Shown here piece by piece: positions 1-13,690 of a DNA stretch of 62,000 nt. Location: assembly GCF_000003815.2 (NCBI RefSeq), contig NC_049993.1:8957135-9019134 (forward strand), written 5' to 3'. Every line of letters begins with the position of its first letter. Position 1 is the first letter of the stretch. The notes beneath the pieces are model-generated. The model saw only the letters and a program-made list of their open reading frames with translations. It searched no databases and had not been told where the DNA came from. The translations under genes and the position numbers were made by a program. The stretch is from Branchiostoma floridae (taxonomy: Eukaryota; Chordata; Leptocardii; Amphioxiformes; Branchiostomatidae).

Positions 1-1081
1 CTTTAGATGTAAAAGTTCCTTCGGGGCGTTTGAAATTCAAATCACACCCGTCCACTTGTCTGGCGCAATGAACGTGCTACATCCCCGAGCTTAGGCTGAG
101 GTGCCGCGTTTTTCATAACAGTCCTGGAGAAAGAAACATGCGGAAACATATTCATTATGCTCGTAATGCATTACCAGAGAAAACTCTGGCGGCAGTACTT
201 TTAAAAGCAAATCATTCCACAAGGCATTGACCTTTGTAGTTAGATCTTTACACTTTTGAATTTCGTGTACATCCCATAGATATCTGAATCAAGTAGGAAA
301 TGAGTTTCAAGTAAGCACCATTAGCGGCGAACGGCGTTCTGAGCTTTCCACCTGAATTATGATAATGAGCTAGAATTGTTCACACCCATCCAAAATATTT
401 CTCTTACATAAATGACGCTGTAGACGCATAGTTTCCGTTCAAAACTACTTCATTCAAGCTGACACACACCAGACTAGTTTCGCCTTGTGTGTGACTTGTT
501 CAATGGTCAGAGCTGAAATACATCCATTCTATTGATATATGACAATAGCCACAATAAAACGGTTTTCCTGCATGCAGTCAAAGTATAAAATACAATGGCC
601 AAATAAAAGTTTGACACAATGCGGGGGCAAAATGATACCCTCTTATCAGTTCCTACGGCCTTGTAAATCTGCATGGTTAATGGGTAAAATTTCCATCACC
701 GTGAGCGTGTTCCACTATGATGGATGTATATCAGAACGTCAGCCCACCTGCTACATTATCAAGGCCCAGGCGCCTTAGTGTTCTAGCCAAGGTCGCCCCA
801 GTAGCTAGCTCATCCGCCAGCTTATCTCGTAGCGACTTCAGATAACTGCGGTCTACTTTACTTCTTTCTTTAAGAAAGACCCAAAGGGATGAGCCGCTGA
901 TCGTATCGTCTTGCACGCCGTGGTAGCCGTTCGTGGAGCTGTAGGTGTGCTTTAGTGGGTAGGAGTAGATATAAGTGGATGCAAGAAGTAAAGGTGGGGT
1001 CACACATGCGTATATATTCAAGTCCGTTTGAGGTGCGTATAACGCTTTTAGTCTCTACCAGGCTCCACAGGTCGCGGGAAA

Positions 1082-1210
1082 AATAGTACAAATTGGACAA
1101 ATATAGATACATAACATGCCAGATGAGTTAGCTGACCGAGAAGTATGGTTAGCGGCCCAGCTAACTCGTCTGACATGTTACCTGTTTACGTTTGTCCAAT
1201 TTCTATTATT
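1082..1210. repeat. Imperfect palindrome, hairpin-type MITE candidate
   Basis: The left arm (1082-1134) is the approximate reverse complement of the right arm (1158-1210), with about 80% pairing by eye. The arms contain matching blocks such as AATTGGACAAA facing TTTGTCCAATT and AGTTAGCTG facing CAGCTAACT. A 23-bp loop separates them. A short element made almost entirely of inverted arms fits a non-autonomous foldback or MITE element. I see no clear target-site duplication. The small open frames across it are artefacts. Confidence 0.55.
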
Positions 1211-1473
1211 TATATTCGAAAAGATTCGTTTCTTTTCTATAGAATTCGTTGTGCGGTATGTCAAATTCTTTGTTGCAGAGAGATTAGCGGCGAGAGCGCC
1301 GTCCTAGTGGAAAGGGGATATAAACGAGTAAACGATGCAATACCAGGCTACCACAATAAGGTCTTCTTTGCTGACATTGAAGATCACCTCTAGTTGGACG
1401 TGTTTCCTCCATGTAGTTGGACCTATCGCCCATCTCTATCCATATAGAAACATAGTTTATTGGATGAATCTAA

Positions 1474-1730
1474 AGGTGGTATCTCACTGCACCTGGGGCA
1501 CCGGTGCGACACTGCGGAGTTCGTTCACTGCGTCACTGTTTTGTTATTTTCGCCGATTTCTTTTTATAATTTAGATATTACGAAATACGTAAAAGTATGA
1601 CTTAGAAGACAACAAAGTACAAAAAACGTTAAAAAGTTTGTTCCTTATCTCTCAAATTCGTTGAGTCATCTACGAACGGTTCAACCCCGAAGTGCCGCAC
1701 CGGTGCTCCAAATGTAGTGAGATACCACCT
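1474..1730. mobile_element. MITE family A, copy 1 (TAA target duplication)
   Basis: Terminal inverted repeats begin AGGTGGTATCTCACT on the left and end AGTGAGATACCACCT on the right. Both sides carry a subterminal CACCGGTGCG-type block. TAA lies directly outside each end (1471-1473 and 1731-1733). The AT-rich centre is shared with four more copies in this window. It has no coding capacity. Three-base TAA duplications and about 250 bp length fit the PIF/Harbinger class of non-autonomous elements. The superfamily assignment is an inference, because no transposase is present. Confidence 0.8.
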
Positions 1731-4700
1731 TAAGAGTTGATCTGATGGTGAAGTTGTTGTCGACTCGAGAATGGATGTTTCGACGTCGACGTTCCGTGGT
1801 ATGATCGCAATTAGCCTGCAATCTTATATACCTGCACAAAACACACCTTCCAATTTTGTTGCGGTCACATTGTGGTCATATCTTGTTGGGCTAGGGTTGC
1901 TTGCTATCATCAAACGAAGACATGGCTGATGATACGATGGTTTGCTATAATTGTGTTGGATAGACGCCATCACACATCAACAAAATAACAAACGAACATC
2001 GGAGTGTCCACAAGATCTCATATATATGCTGCACTGCATGACTACAAATGTTCCCCATGTTGTTATTTTTACGGAAGGAAGCCTTTCGCATTATTACATT
2101 TTTCCCGGCCAGTACTATCGATTATATTGTGACTTACACCGCGTGGGTGATTTTATACGTGCACGGGTATATTCATGAGGCAGTAGATGGATGAAGGAAT
2201 GGAATGATACATGAAAATGGATGACTACGGTCTAGATTAACAGCATCTTGCATCCTATGTGTATTCCAGACATACTCAAATTGTGATTCTATCTTTCCTT
2301 CTCATTGTCCTGCGAATCGGACCGCAAAAGATGCATGTTAACGCTGATAGACAGTGGGCCGATGGAGCATAGGAACGCATTAAGATAAGAAAATGGCCTA
2401 CGCTGACCGTGAAATATTCTACAATATTACATGGTGGCGTCACGTCTCTTGACTTTGATGTCAGATGAATCTTACCGTGGTTTGGAAAGAGGTTGCAATA
2501 AAGTTGACTGCTGCATCTCGCGTGCAATAACCCGGGCACAACTCATGTACACAGTGTTTGACCACTTTGAGACAGCTATTTCATTTGTAGGCATCGATTT
2601 TGGAGCAAAACCATGACCACACACAGTGACTTCATAAGTTTCCCAAAAAAGCTGCACTCTTCACAATGCCTGCTTTTCGCCATGCCACACTATAGCAAGA
2701 ATAGAATATAACATCAAATGTTCATGTTGGATAGATTACGAGGAGGAAGAACATCTATGTTTCGCTATTGATCCAACCATGTATTGAGTCGAGTTGCACT
2801 TAAGGAAAGCGTAGAACACGCAGTGGAACATAGTAAATCCTTTTCTTGGTGCCAGTAGAGTACACGGTCTTCAATTACTCCCTTTGGTACCTGACACGCG
2901 GAGTGCCTTCCTATCCCACATAAATCCAATAGCCGTAACGCATCGTCCAAATGTGAACAAAGCCTACGGCTCAACACACACTCTCAAGCAGGGTTACCAG
3001 GCGTGTCCATAACTACAGACCACTAACTTCCAGACAAGTGTATTGGACTGGCAATACGTCTTGCTGCTTGCATTGTCGGCCGATCTTTTATTCTTCACCG
3101 CAGTCTACCCACTCTCTTTAGTTCGATTTCCAAAATGTCTTGCCCGAAAATGAACCTTTATCCAAGCCTCACATGCATGTACACTTGATGTCAACAGTTT
3201 TGTGACCTTTATATTAAGATGAATTTTACCTTTTGACAAACCAGTACTGAGAGTTTATTGTCTATTAAGACATTGGGGTGATTCAAGGCTACATTGACCG
3301 ATGTCGACCGCTGTTATCAATGACATCTGCATATTAATGGCAAGCTTTGTATGTACTACATGGCCATTAGAAAAGGTGGCGTCCCTTTGTTCTGTGTGTA
3401 GGAAGCTCGAAGAGGAGCGATTTGAATTGATGAATAACTGAACGTTTACTAAATGAAAATAAAACATTAGCACAAACAAAATGAATGTAAATGAGTGGAA
3501 TATAATAAATCAACTTGTAAATTGATGAAGACTAAAAATCAATACAACCTTTTCCAATACATTTTAGAATGTCCCTGTCATGAACCGATGGTGCTCGTCT
3601 TATACGAGGATGTTGACATTGAAAAAAATTGATAAAAGTAATAAAAAACAACCCTCATATCTAAGTCTGATACTAAGTGTGAAATTTGTCGTGGCGCCAG
3701 CTCATAGACATCAACTTTATTCCCTGGGGGCCTAACTTCGGACGGCAAAGGACGGGACAGGTGTTGGCTTAAACGGGAATGTTGGGTTGTCACACTGGCA
3801 GTAAGCATGTAGTTGTTGGAGTCATTTATTCAAACCAAGAATGTACTGAAGGGCTGTACTATTAGATGCATATTTTGGATATGTATGTCAATCCACCAAA
3901 AAAGCTATGAAACATTATTATCATATTGCTGTGAACTTTTGTCTTGATTATGTCAATTGTGTGTATGCATGTTGTCATCAACTATATTTGGAGTATTGAG
4001 TCAATCAAAAAACTTGTAAGAAAACTACTACATGTACTAGAGATAGGACATTTCAGTAGGTTATAAAAGAAATTGCCTTTTTCAATTACATTTTGTCGCT
4101 GTTGTTCTAAAAATAAACCGACCTTAACCAGAGTGATAGGGCTTATCGTTAAAAGAAAGTTAATTAAAGGACTATCCGGTGTACCACGTACAAATTTGCT
4201 CCAGAGAAAGGGATTCTGGTCGTTTATTATATCAATGGCGATATAACATTGCCGTGAGTTCGTCCCATTGATGTTGTATCTACCGTGAAACATGTCTGGA
4301 AATGAGAAGTCTGGATGCGGGAGACAAGCCGTAAACCAATATGTTTGCCTGTGTCTTGTCATCAGCTGCCTTTGATGGTTTGAATCCAAATTGATCACTG
4401 CGAGTAGTCTCTAAGCAAGGACTCTTGAATGTCAGTTGAATGTGGGCACATGAAGAATAATCCCGAATATTACATGGAGTAAGCGTAAATGTAGATAACA
4501 ATGTTATACCTTCGTTCGGATGTTAATACAAAGATACTAAAAGCTGGCAATATGAAAGGACTATCACAGACATTTCGTCAGGATATATTAACCGTCAACA
4601 TAAAGTAATCGATTATTTTCTTTCCAGTTTGAGGCTATTTTCTAAATTTCATATTCTTAAAAAATAATGAAATTCTAATGATATACGCCAAGCCAAGATA

Positions 4701-5106
4701 ACACCGGAGGCACTAAATGTTGAAAACATCATCTCATGAATTTGAGAATTTACAAAATTACGGTTTCATGTTGTCTTCGTGCTTGCCTTGGCCCGAACTC
4801 TACATATATGGATGTCACGAGAAAAACGACATGCCCCAGAGTTGACCCCGAGAAAACACCCGCAATAAATGGTGAATAATTTAGTACCTGGTGATTTTTT
4901 TATCTGTCAGATGATCCCAGACATAATTCATGTCTTCACACGCCCGGCGTCAGAAGGGTCAAATATCACATGTCCCGCCATGAACGTCTGAAAAAAATAT
5001 TGCAATTTGCTAACTTCGTTATACTTTCCATTATAGGAACATATGACATGAGTTTTAATAATCTACCCTCAAGACAAATTTGAAATGCCTGTATAGATTC
5101 ATGACC

Positions 5107-5615
5107 TCATATTCCTAATCTCTAACTGTTTTTTCTTTGTTGCAACATAGTCATAATATAAACTCTAACCGTTTTGTGCTTGTTTGTTGCAACATAGTCC
5201 AAAACTCAGACCGTTTTGTGCTTGTTTGTTGTAACATAGTCCTAAACTCTCACCGTTTTGTGCTTGTTTGTTGTAACATACTCCTAATCTCTAACTGTGT
5301 TGTGCTTGCTTGCAACATAGTCCTAAACTCTAACCGTTTTGTGCTTATTTGTTTTCATAGCCCTAAACTCTAACCGTTTTGTGCTTGTTTGTTGCAACAT
5401 AGTCCTAAACTCTAACCGTTCTGTGCTTGTTTGTTGCAACATAGTCATAAACTCTAACCGTTCTGTGCTTGTTTGTTTGTTGCAACATAGTCCTAAACTC
5501 TAACCATTTTGTGCTTGTTTGATGTAACATAGTCCTAAGCTCTAACAGTTTTTTTCTTTGTTTGTTGTAACATAGTCCTAAACTCTAACCGTTTTTGCTT
5601 GTTTATTTTTCATAG
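5107..5615 (+). repeat. Minisatellite of about 42 bp abutting the membrane exon
   Basis: About twelve imperfect tandem units lie here. Each runs roughly from CCTAAACTCTAACCG through GTGCTTGTTTG to a terminal AACATAG. The final unit is altered to a pyrimidine-rich run ending TTTTTCATAG, and that AG is the acceptor used to start the exon at 5616. One internal unit near 5350 also ends TTTTCATAG. Most units therefore carry a weak 3' splice-site look-alike (T-rich tract plus CATAG). The repetitive peptide that could be read at 5137-5373 is a by-product of the array and not a protein. Confidence 0.9.
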
Positions 5616-5876
5616 ATCCACCGTTTGAGATCCCCCAACACTTCCTGATGATCGCGGCGGGGGCAGGGGGAGGGGTGCTGTTCGTGTTCCTGGTGTTCGT
5701 CGCCGCGCTAGCCTGCCGCGGGAGGAGCAAGAAGCGCGTCCCGAGCAACTGTCAACTGGTCACCATCAACCCGCCGCTGCACTCGTCTAGAGGAAGTAAG
5801 GATATCATGGCGCTTAAAGAGCTAGGTTCCTCCATCACGTCCTGCAACCCCGCGGTCACTAGACCGGAGAGGAGAG
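5616..5876 (+). CDS. Exon A: membrane-spanning exon of an SH3 receptor-like protein
   Basis: This is an internal coding exon with acceptor TTTTTCATAG and donor GAGAG|GTGAGG, both good. It is entered and left in phase 1. Residues 2-9 (PPFEIPQH) are the last part of an ectodomain. Residues 10-34 form one hydrophobic helix rich in G, V, F, L and A, ending AALAC. Residues 35-41 (RGRSKKR) are a basic stop-transfer segment, so the C-terminus is predicted to be cytoplasmic. Residues 42-87 form a hydrophilic juxtamembrane stretch. GC-rich codons with C or G at third positions contrast sharply with the AT-rich flanks. Upstream exons lie outside the window, so the ectodomain type is unknown. Skipping this exon would keep the frame and give a non-membrane form. 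I do not recognise the family. Confidence 0.8.
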
Positions 5877-6803
5877 GTGAGGTTCATCCCATCCCATCTC
5901 CGTCTCCAACAACTCACCAGGGCCTCATTAACACACACATACAACCATGTGTATCCATGCGCTTTCAAACCACAACAGGTGCTTGCGTGCAGAGTCCATG
6001 TACCAGATACCGACACTATCATCGTTCATCTATTTCGGCATATTCGAAATTTCTATTTCTATACGAACAAATTCTAGACAGACTCGCATTTATCTCCTGT
6101 CAAGTATCAGCAACTAAACAATATCCAGTGGCCAGATGAGTGTGTGAAAGCAATGCGATGACAACTTGTACTTTCGTCCACCGGGTGAATATGCATGGAT
6201 ATACATCAGTAGTCGGTGTGTAAATGAGGACAACATCATCCCCAAATCATCTCATTTTGCATCACCAGAACAATCTCATTTAGAAAGGGGGTATCTATCT
6301 GAGCCTTTTATAAATTCTATTTTCGTTGGAAATGTTGCTGTAGAATACCAAACCAAAGTTGAAAACCACTCTTTTGTTGATTCTACCAGTTCCCATGATA
6401 ACACGAATTTCTCAAATTAATTGAGTTACACGGCCAATATTTCCAAAATATGGGAGCATCAATGTTTAATACCAAAAGTGAAACAAACTCTAAGAAAGAA
6501 GACATTTTCCTTTCCTCCTAAATTATTTTTATAATGTTTAATACGAATTCAATACAAGGGACAAAACAGGAAAAGTCGATGGCCAGAGCTCCTAGTAGTT
6601 GTTTTTGTTTGGTTGATTTGAATATGCTGAACGCGGGGTGGATGGCAGGAAGGATTGAGGAAATGGCTGACTTTTTCATGCAAACATATGAAAGCAATGT
6701 TTATAATTGAAAACGAGATTTGTATGTAGCTCTACGTTTTGTACATGAGTATGTAATAGCTAACTGAAAGAAAATAATTTCACGAGGTTGGTAGAATATA
6801 GAA

Positions 6804-6911
6804 TATAGGAGAATTTTACACAAACCAGTTAATTGTCACTCTTGCTTACGTTTCAAGAGTAGGCAAGAGTGGGTATTAACTGTTTGTGTAAAAGAATTCT
6901 CCTTTATCCTA
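6804..6911. repeat. Palindromic hairpin element
   Basis: The left arm (ATAGGAGAATTTTACACAAA and on through GTCACTCTTGC) pairs with a right arm (GCAAGAGTGGGTATTAAC through GAATTCTCCTTTATCCTAT). The arms are about 42-48 bp with a loop of about 17 bp. A small self-complementary element of this kind is typical of a foldback MITE. It shares no obvious sequence with MITE family A. Confidence 0.6.
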
Positions 6912-9900
6912 TAAAAAGAACCTTATATGCTTATAGGCAGATCTGATGTATGGTACAAAATGATATTACATGTATTAGGTCTCGTCCATCTCTCTCAACA
7001 ACTTACCAGGTAATATTGAGCTCCCCTTCATATAAACCTTTCCTCTACCAAATATGCACAACACTAAATGTAAGATTGAGGTAAAAATTACTTCTCATCG
7101 ATTCCATAAAATTTTTAATCAGAAGTCAAAATATCCGCGTGAGTTTTTGCAATAAATTCTCTCAAAATATGTGACTCATGCATAATTTCTGCAGAATGAG
7201 AACCTATGATGACGCCAACTTCCACAGTTTCACACTCGTAAGGTAATTTACAAGTAATCGGAGAAACTTGAGGTCCCCAAGGAAACCAAACAATGTTTCG
7301 TGAAATGACCTGGAAAAACGTTCCTCTTACTTCCGAGCAAATTACCCCAGATGGGAATCGAGCCCGTGTCACGATGATGAGATTGATGCACGGTATACTT
7401 TACTACTTGTTATCTTCACTTACATTAAACAGTGGTTTGCTGCAGCTGTACTTTTATGACAGAAAACGGTTGTAACCTGTAGCAGTATGCGGTTTATTGC
7501 TGCGATAGGCCCATCTCGGGAGATTCGGTAATTTCTGGATATTGGGTAATTTGAGGTAATCTCTGGCAGCAGTCCCAGTATCGCCCCCCTCCCTCCCTCC
7601 TCAAGCTGACCTTCGACAGATGATGACTTCAAGGACAGTTTCGACCCCGTCAACAGTTTTGCGGGGAATTTTATCGATACTAGAAATTAATCGAACATCT
7701 AGTTCACTTTACACCCTACAAAGGCCACGTAGTAGACAAGGGTCATGTAAAATCCTGGAATTGCAGATTGTTGAAAGTGATTGGTGAGGAGGTGTATGGT
7801 CCAATCAGATTAAGATTTGCTTAATCATCAAAAATCATCATAGTTCACTCAACTTATTTTGCCATAAGGAAACACAAAATCCCGTGTTATTGATTCTGCT
7901 TTGCGCGATGATCAAGCTCGAGACAAGATCTGAATAGCTACTTCTAGAAATAATGTTAAGAATAGATAATAGTTTCATAGAATGTAATCACAAATAACGA
8001 TGATGCACTCATTTGGGAAATTGGTGAGTAGTTAATTGCTGCTTTCTTCGGTCTCTCAGACCCTGACCCTATTGAAACAATTTTCCTAGCTTATTTATGC
8101 TACGTGTGACCTGCATTCCTTCGCTCGAGAAGCAAGTCACCCATTAAAGATCGCGCACACAGCCATTTGTTTCTTTCCAGAACATTAAGCAATACCATAA
8201 ACCCATTTCTCACTCGCACTTCATTAAAAAGCACGATCAACATAAACCAAAACGATTCAAAACAAATCTGGAACGCAGCTGGTGCTCATCTGAGGTACCA
8301 ATACTTGATCCCTTTACTTAGATGTGGATTTAGTTCAGTATCAGTTTGGTATTTAAGTTATGTTAATATCCTAATTGCCAACAAGCTTCATTTATCGCAT
8401 TCCGACATTTAATCGTACACAAAGTTCTGGGTTGAACAAGTAGTTGTCTCTTAGTCAAGTAAAAAAACTCAAGCATAATGTCCATATAAACGTTAATCTG
8501 TCTGCTAAATTGTGTGAATAGTCTTTATTAATCTTGAGACAATTTATTATCGTTAGATTATCCTTGAGTTTTTCAAATTTTCAAACAGCCATATTCGACT
8601 TGGACCAAAGTGTTTTGCTTGAAGAGACCTGGGATTGTAAGACTGATATAGCCTTTGACACGTACCCTTTTATGAACTTTACCCAGAAGTTTGATAGCTC
8701 TTGCAAATTCATCATTATGCCAACCATTGACAGATCACTTGTCACGAGCAATCAAATCTGCAAAAGCATCTTCGAAAGTTTCCAGATGATTGAACGGATA
8801 CTTGATTGAATGTATACTCGCGCTGTGAAGCATCCTATCCCATCTCAGTGCACATGCAACTACAGCTGCCTAGTACCTGAAGTTAACAATATCATGGCCA
8901 CTCCATTGCTTTGAACCATGTTTGGAAAATCTTCTAAGTGCTTAAAGCCTTTCGAATACGAGAGTTATCGTGAAACGCAACAACAACTTGCTGTTTAGTA
9001 TTCCATTAGGTTTCTTCATCTTTTTTTTCTTTAGAGCATTTAGGACCAGTGGCAATTGGCCAAGCATATATATGTATTTATACAGTTGATATGTGGTCGG
9101 AAAATGGATGCATAAATTTAAAGTTTTAATCAAAAATAGATCTGTCCGGCCAGTACAAACAAAATCAATCTTTCTCATAAGGACCGGAAGTTGAAATTGC
9201 TCTGTATGTTCTGATCTATACTTTGATTTCTTCTCTCGTAGCGGAATTAACGTGAGCGATGTGAACTCTTAACCCCAGGCGGGGAGAAATAGAGCTAGTT
9301 ACTGTAAGTCACCCGCTGGTACACCCCGTGCTTCCAGTCCATTATATCCTCACGATCGATACCGAGATTGGCGCCAGTTTATACATATATATCTTGAGTT
9401 AATGTCCAACGTTACTCTAACCAAAAACATATCTGTCGCTCGGTTGTTCAAAGTATGCGGATGATGACAGTCATACACAATTTTATCTGGTGTCTAAAAT
9501 ACCCTTATTTCCGATGATGTACAATATTGACTTGCACAAATATAGGTCTGTATGGAGTTATCTGCTGATGGGCTGTCGGACTTTGGGTCTGCAGACTGTC
9601 GACAGTGATATCACATGAAGTCGTTAAAATTAAACGTATGCCTCCTGAAATGTGCCCGAGGAGTAGGCGGTCAATGTAGGGGGGGGGGGGATAAAGGGCA
9701 AGGCAAGGCTATGAGAGAAACCTTAGTATAAAATGTTTGAAATACAATTGCTTTTATTTTTTTTCACTGCATACCAATCAGTAATCTGATCGAACGACTT
9801 AATTCAAAATTCGTTTGGCTAGTCTTGAACTGTCGTAACGTGAATGGGAAAGAGGTGATGTAAATCGCTTTTTTGTCTGTTTAGCTAATCAGGAAATGAA

Positions 9901-12900
9901 CCCTAAATTTTTCAGATCAGATCAGTTCAGCCACATTTAATTTACAAAAATAAACTGCTGAATACAACAGACTCTAGAACTAGTATGGAAGGTTATCACC
10001 CAACATTTGCATTCCTTAATAGCCCAATTTGTTAGATGCATGCAAGAGGAAGCCGAAAACAACGACATCAATGTTTGAGACAGATTATATTGCATGCGTG
10101 GAAATAGGCGTATTTCCCCAAGGGTTCATCCTACTTCTGTATTAATGTATTCATGGCCTATTCAGCCCATGGAAATGACATGTTTACGACAAAATAGCGT
10201 AGTGACTAGTCTTTTTATTAACGTTTTAACCTTTGGGATGTGCTCTACCATAAATTCAGGAACACTGAAATTCGTGTCACATTTGCCGGGAGCCTACATG
10301 AAGTAAACAAAACGTAATCTACCTTCCAATTCAGATTGCCCAAGAGATAGCTCATATTTAGCAGCACTAAGTGCGAGTATGGGCTTGAGTGTTAGTTTAC
10401 TTGGCTTACTTAGTTTAGTTGGCGTGACGGGAGGAAGTTGCAATTAATCCGTGAGTGCTGCATATTATCGTGACGGGACTGAGATTATGTCTCCGCTGCG
10501 AACTCGCAACCATTTTGAAGCAAAGTTGCCAAAGTTTCCATTAAAAAAAAACTTTTCACGGTAACATGTTGGCTCATTACATGATCCAGGGATCATGATC
10601 TGATAGATTTTAGAATCCCAGCATCTAAAGTTCTAAATCATCGATAATTCTTAAGTAGATATAGAAACAACAAGAACTAAGAGGAAAATTAAAGAATTTG
10701 TTGCCACGAGTGGTGTGCCCCACATGGACATATATACTCCAATTAATTGTCGACTGACATTTTCGGCATTTATGGTGATTTTTTCCTATGAGATTACTTG
10801 GTGTGGGTGGGACTGCTGCATGCTTCCCCAGACTTAAACGTGATAGACGAATCAAACTTCCTTATTACAATGTACAAATGTAGACAGAACTAGATTGCAA
10901 TCTAACCACAGCGTCGTCACAGAAATGGCAACAGGCAATCATGGTCCCCCACGCCTGTAAAAGCAACGACGTCTGCAGCACAGACCATCCTGATTGACAG
11001 TTCTGCAGACAGTAAGTGTACCCTACTCTGGCAAGATGAGCTGAAGCAATCTGGTGGTTGGCTTCAAATAAAATCCTTGCTAGGTGAAGGACGGACATAC
11101 AGATGGGCTATTCCGGTGATTTCCTAACTGTTGGAACCATATGCTCACATTGCTAGCCATCACTCTGGAGGGCGGATCTGAAGTACGCAGGTTTGGGTCT
11201 GACTGTATGTGTTGATGCATGGCTGACTGGCTGGCTGGTTTTCCAATAGGCCTGCTAAAGTTTCGTAGGTGAAGGTCGCTAACGTACAAGTAGGCGATTT
11301 AATGGTAAATGCTGGAGCCATAATACTGCTTGGAGTCGAGAATGACACGTTGACATTGAAAATAGTGTCGATGCAATGAAAATTCTATGTTTCTCAAATA
11401 ATTCTCTGTTTCTCGTTTCTATGTTTCTCAAATAAAAACCGATATATTTAGGGCTAAACAACTGGGATTATTTCACAAATGCATATTTGCTGGGCATAAA
11501 ATTTTTCCGTATGCCCAGCAATATAATTGTAAAATAAGGACTCTGTACCAATAAAATATTTCGAGATATGGTGCCAACTGAATCACCTGTTGTTGCTATA
11601 GAGAGAAGATTTTGTGGCAGCCCTAACACTTCAACTGACCTCCATACTACTGGTTTCCACCACATCATTGTTTATGGTGTTGTTAATTTTCTGCCTTGTG
11701 CAGGTAGAAAATTAAGCTTCCACTTTAAGGAGCGCTCTAAATGACTTCTGCGTAATGACAGTGTCCTCATTAAAGGCCATATATATGTCAAACACTATCC
11801 TAAAGTATGTAGGATAAGTGCAATCAATAATTCCCTCCTTCGGTTAGATAGCTTTGCCATAATACCTGAGGTTTACGAGTAGTTATGGGAAGGGTCAGTT
11901 ATTCATCAAAATAACATTTAAGATCGTCTGTGTTGGAAACACCGTTTAAAGACCTCACTGACCTTTTTATGAAGATAGAAGTTTCCACATGGCTGTTTTT
12001 CTATTGATAGATTCATATTAGAAAATATATCACAACAACCCAATCACAGCTTACTCATGTGGAGCATACGTGACTTAATTGGTCGAGAAAGGAATTTTGA
12101 ATCCAGAAAAAAATCTGGTAAAGTAGTACTGCATTGTTGTAAATCATCAGGAAATAGATATAACGCGAAAATATTGCTTAATGTTTAGCGCGAGTACACG
12201 ACAGGTAATCATCTTTCATCAGTTTCAAATCAGAAGGTTCTGTTATAAGAAAAGGTACTTCATATTTTGTTTCATATTCTAGTCACGTACTAGTGGCATA
12301 GCGATAGCCATTCTATTAGTCATAATGTGTATTGTGATATGTGAAGGAAACGATAAGAACGCTGTTATAAACGTCCTTCTTGTGCCGTCTGGTTATGACG
12401 TCATGATCTGGCTGTGTCGATGAAGTTACGGAAACTCGCAGCAAACGTCTTTCCCAAGACGTAAACTTTTTAGGAAGATTGGATGCCATCTAATTTTTTT
12501 TAAAATCCTGTCTCCATTAGGTTCATTTTTTTTACAAGTAGAATATTACTATATAGCCTCGAAAAAGGCAAAATAGAAAAGCAAAGTGGAATATCCGACT
12601 TATTACTTACAACTTATAAGTCTTGTTATACATTCGTTAATTTCTGGTACTCGCATCTCTGATATAATCATTACTCTTGTAAGCATTGTTCTTGTTACTA
12701 TCATTATGATAGTTGAATCTTTTGGAAGTCTGTTAATAATATTGTACATCTTCATATCATTTACGATAGGATAATGCACTGGTTGTGTTTATCGTTTTCT
12801 TTAAAGGTCAATAAAAAGTTGCTAGTTTAAGTCGTTACTGTCATCGTGTGCCACAACCAAAGGCTACCATAAAACTAATACGCATGTCCTCTTAGTGAAG

Positions 12901-13559
12901 CACCGCCTCATTAGCCGCCAAACTCCTCCGATCTTGCTGATGTCTTGAGGATTACGCAGCCAGAAACGTTGTTGCGCGATGAAGCGCCCCGTATCTCATT
13001 GCGAGCCCTTGGGGACTAACAGCGACATATTCTAATCACCGTGTTGCGCGTACCCCGTGGCGCGGGATCTAACTCTTCGTGACTGCAAATTTGCCAGCTT
13101 ACTTAATTGCCAGGCTCAGTGGAATGCAAAATTTGGCAAACAAGTGGAGGACAAAGTAACTCCAAGTAGGCAAAACTTTGAGTAATAAGCATGACCGCCA
13201 GATAAAGGTAAAGTTCAGAAGCCTTTTCGAATTTGCGTTTATTCGACCGTTTTGATAAATGGCATGCTATGCCGTTTTTCGTATCTTTCAATGATGAAAG
13301 TTACTTGAAACTTGAGTAACTGACAATGACAAAGCATACATATTAATGTACGAAAATATGTGATAGAAGCAACAGACCCGTAGAAAATCGTATGTACATG
13401 TATTTTCAGCTTAGATATACATTTAAGACTGAAATACAATGTATGTTTCGTTCCCTCCTAGGTTGAGACTGAGTTTTTATACGCCACTAGGCGGATGAAA
13501 AGCAAAGCTTGACTTGACTTAATTCAAATCCACATTTAGCTATAACTCGTCTATGTGCC

Positions 13560-13690
13560 CCATAGTAATTTCCTTCGTTTAACGGTCGTTGCCATTCGGT
13601 AAAGACCCGTCATGGCTGATGGTAAGGATCCGAAAAGTCTAAACACTAACCACTGATCAGTTACGCCACGAAACACCATTTGGCTTGGAC
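13560..13690 (-). repeat. Possible tRNA-derived SINE remnant
   Basis: Read on the minus strand, GTGGCGTAACTGATCAGTGG resembles the A-box half of a tRNA-type SINE head of the kind seen at 21.2 kb. The B-box half is too degraded to confirm. This is a tentative call. Confidence 0.2.

Larger units (their letters stand above)
1..5106. other. Upstream intronic or 5' flanking DNA, no gene recognised
   Basis: This stretch lies upstream of the membrane-spanning exon that starts at 5616. That exon begins with two bases of a split codon, so earlier exons exist, but I could not place any of them here. The open frames present are short, AT-rich and resemble no family I know. The longest is a minus-strand frame at 3982-4398. 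The recognisable content is a palindromic element at 1082-1210 and a MITE at 1474-1730. The region is probably part of a large intron, but it could also contain small exons that I missed. Confidence 0.5.

Noticed and set aside
3982-4398. Minus-strand open frame of about 138 codons, the longest in the window
   Set aside because: It is AT-rich, has no recognisable domain or motif, lacks exon-like GC bias and has no convincing splice or promoter context. Its length is compatible with chance in DNA of this composition.
5137-5373. Repetitive Cys/Val/Asn peptide frame
   Set aside because: It is produced entirely by the 42-bp minisatellite whose unit happens to stay open; there is no independent evidence of coding.
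8534-8809. Plus-strand open frame of about 90 codons in intron A
   Set aside because: It has no domain, an AT-biased third position and no splice borders in the right phase.
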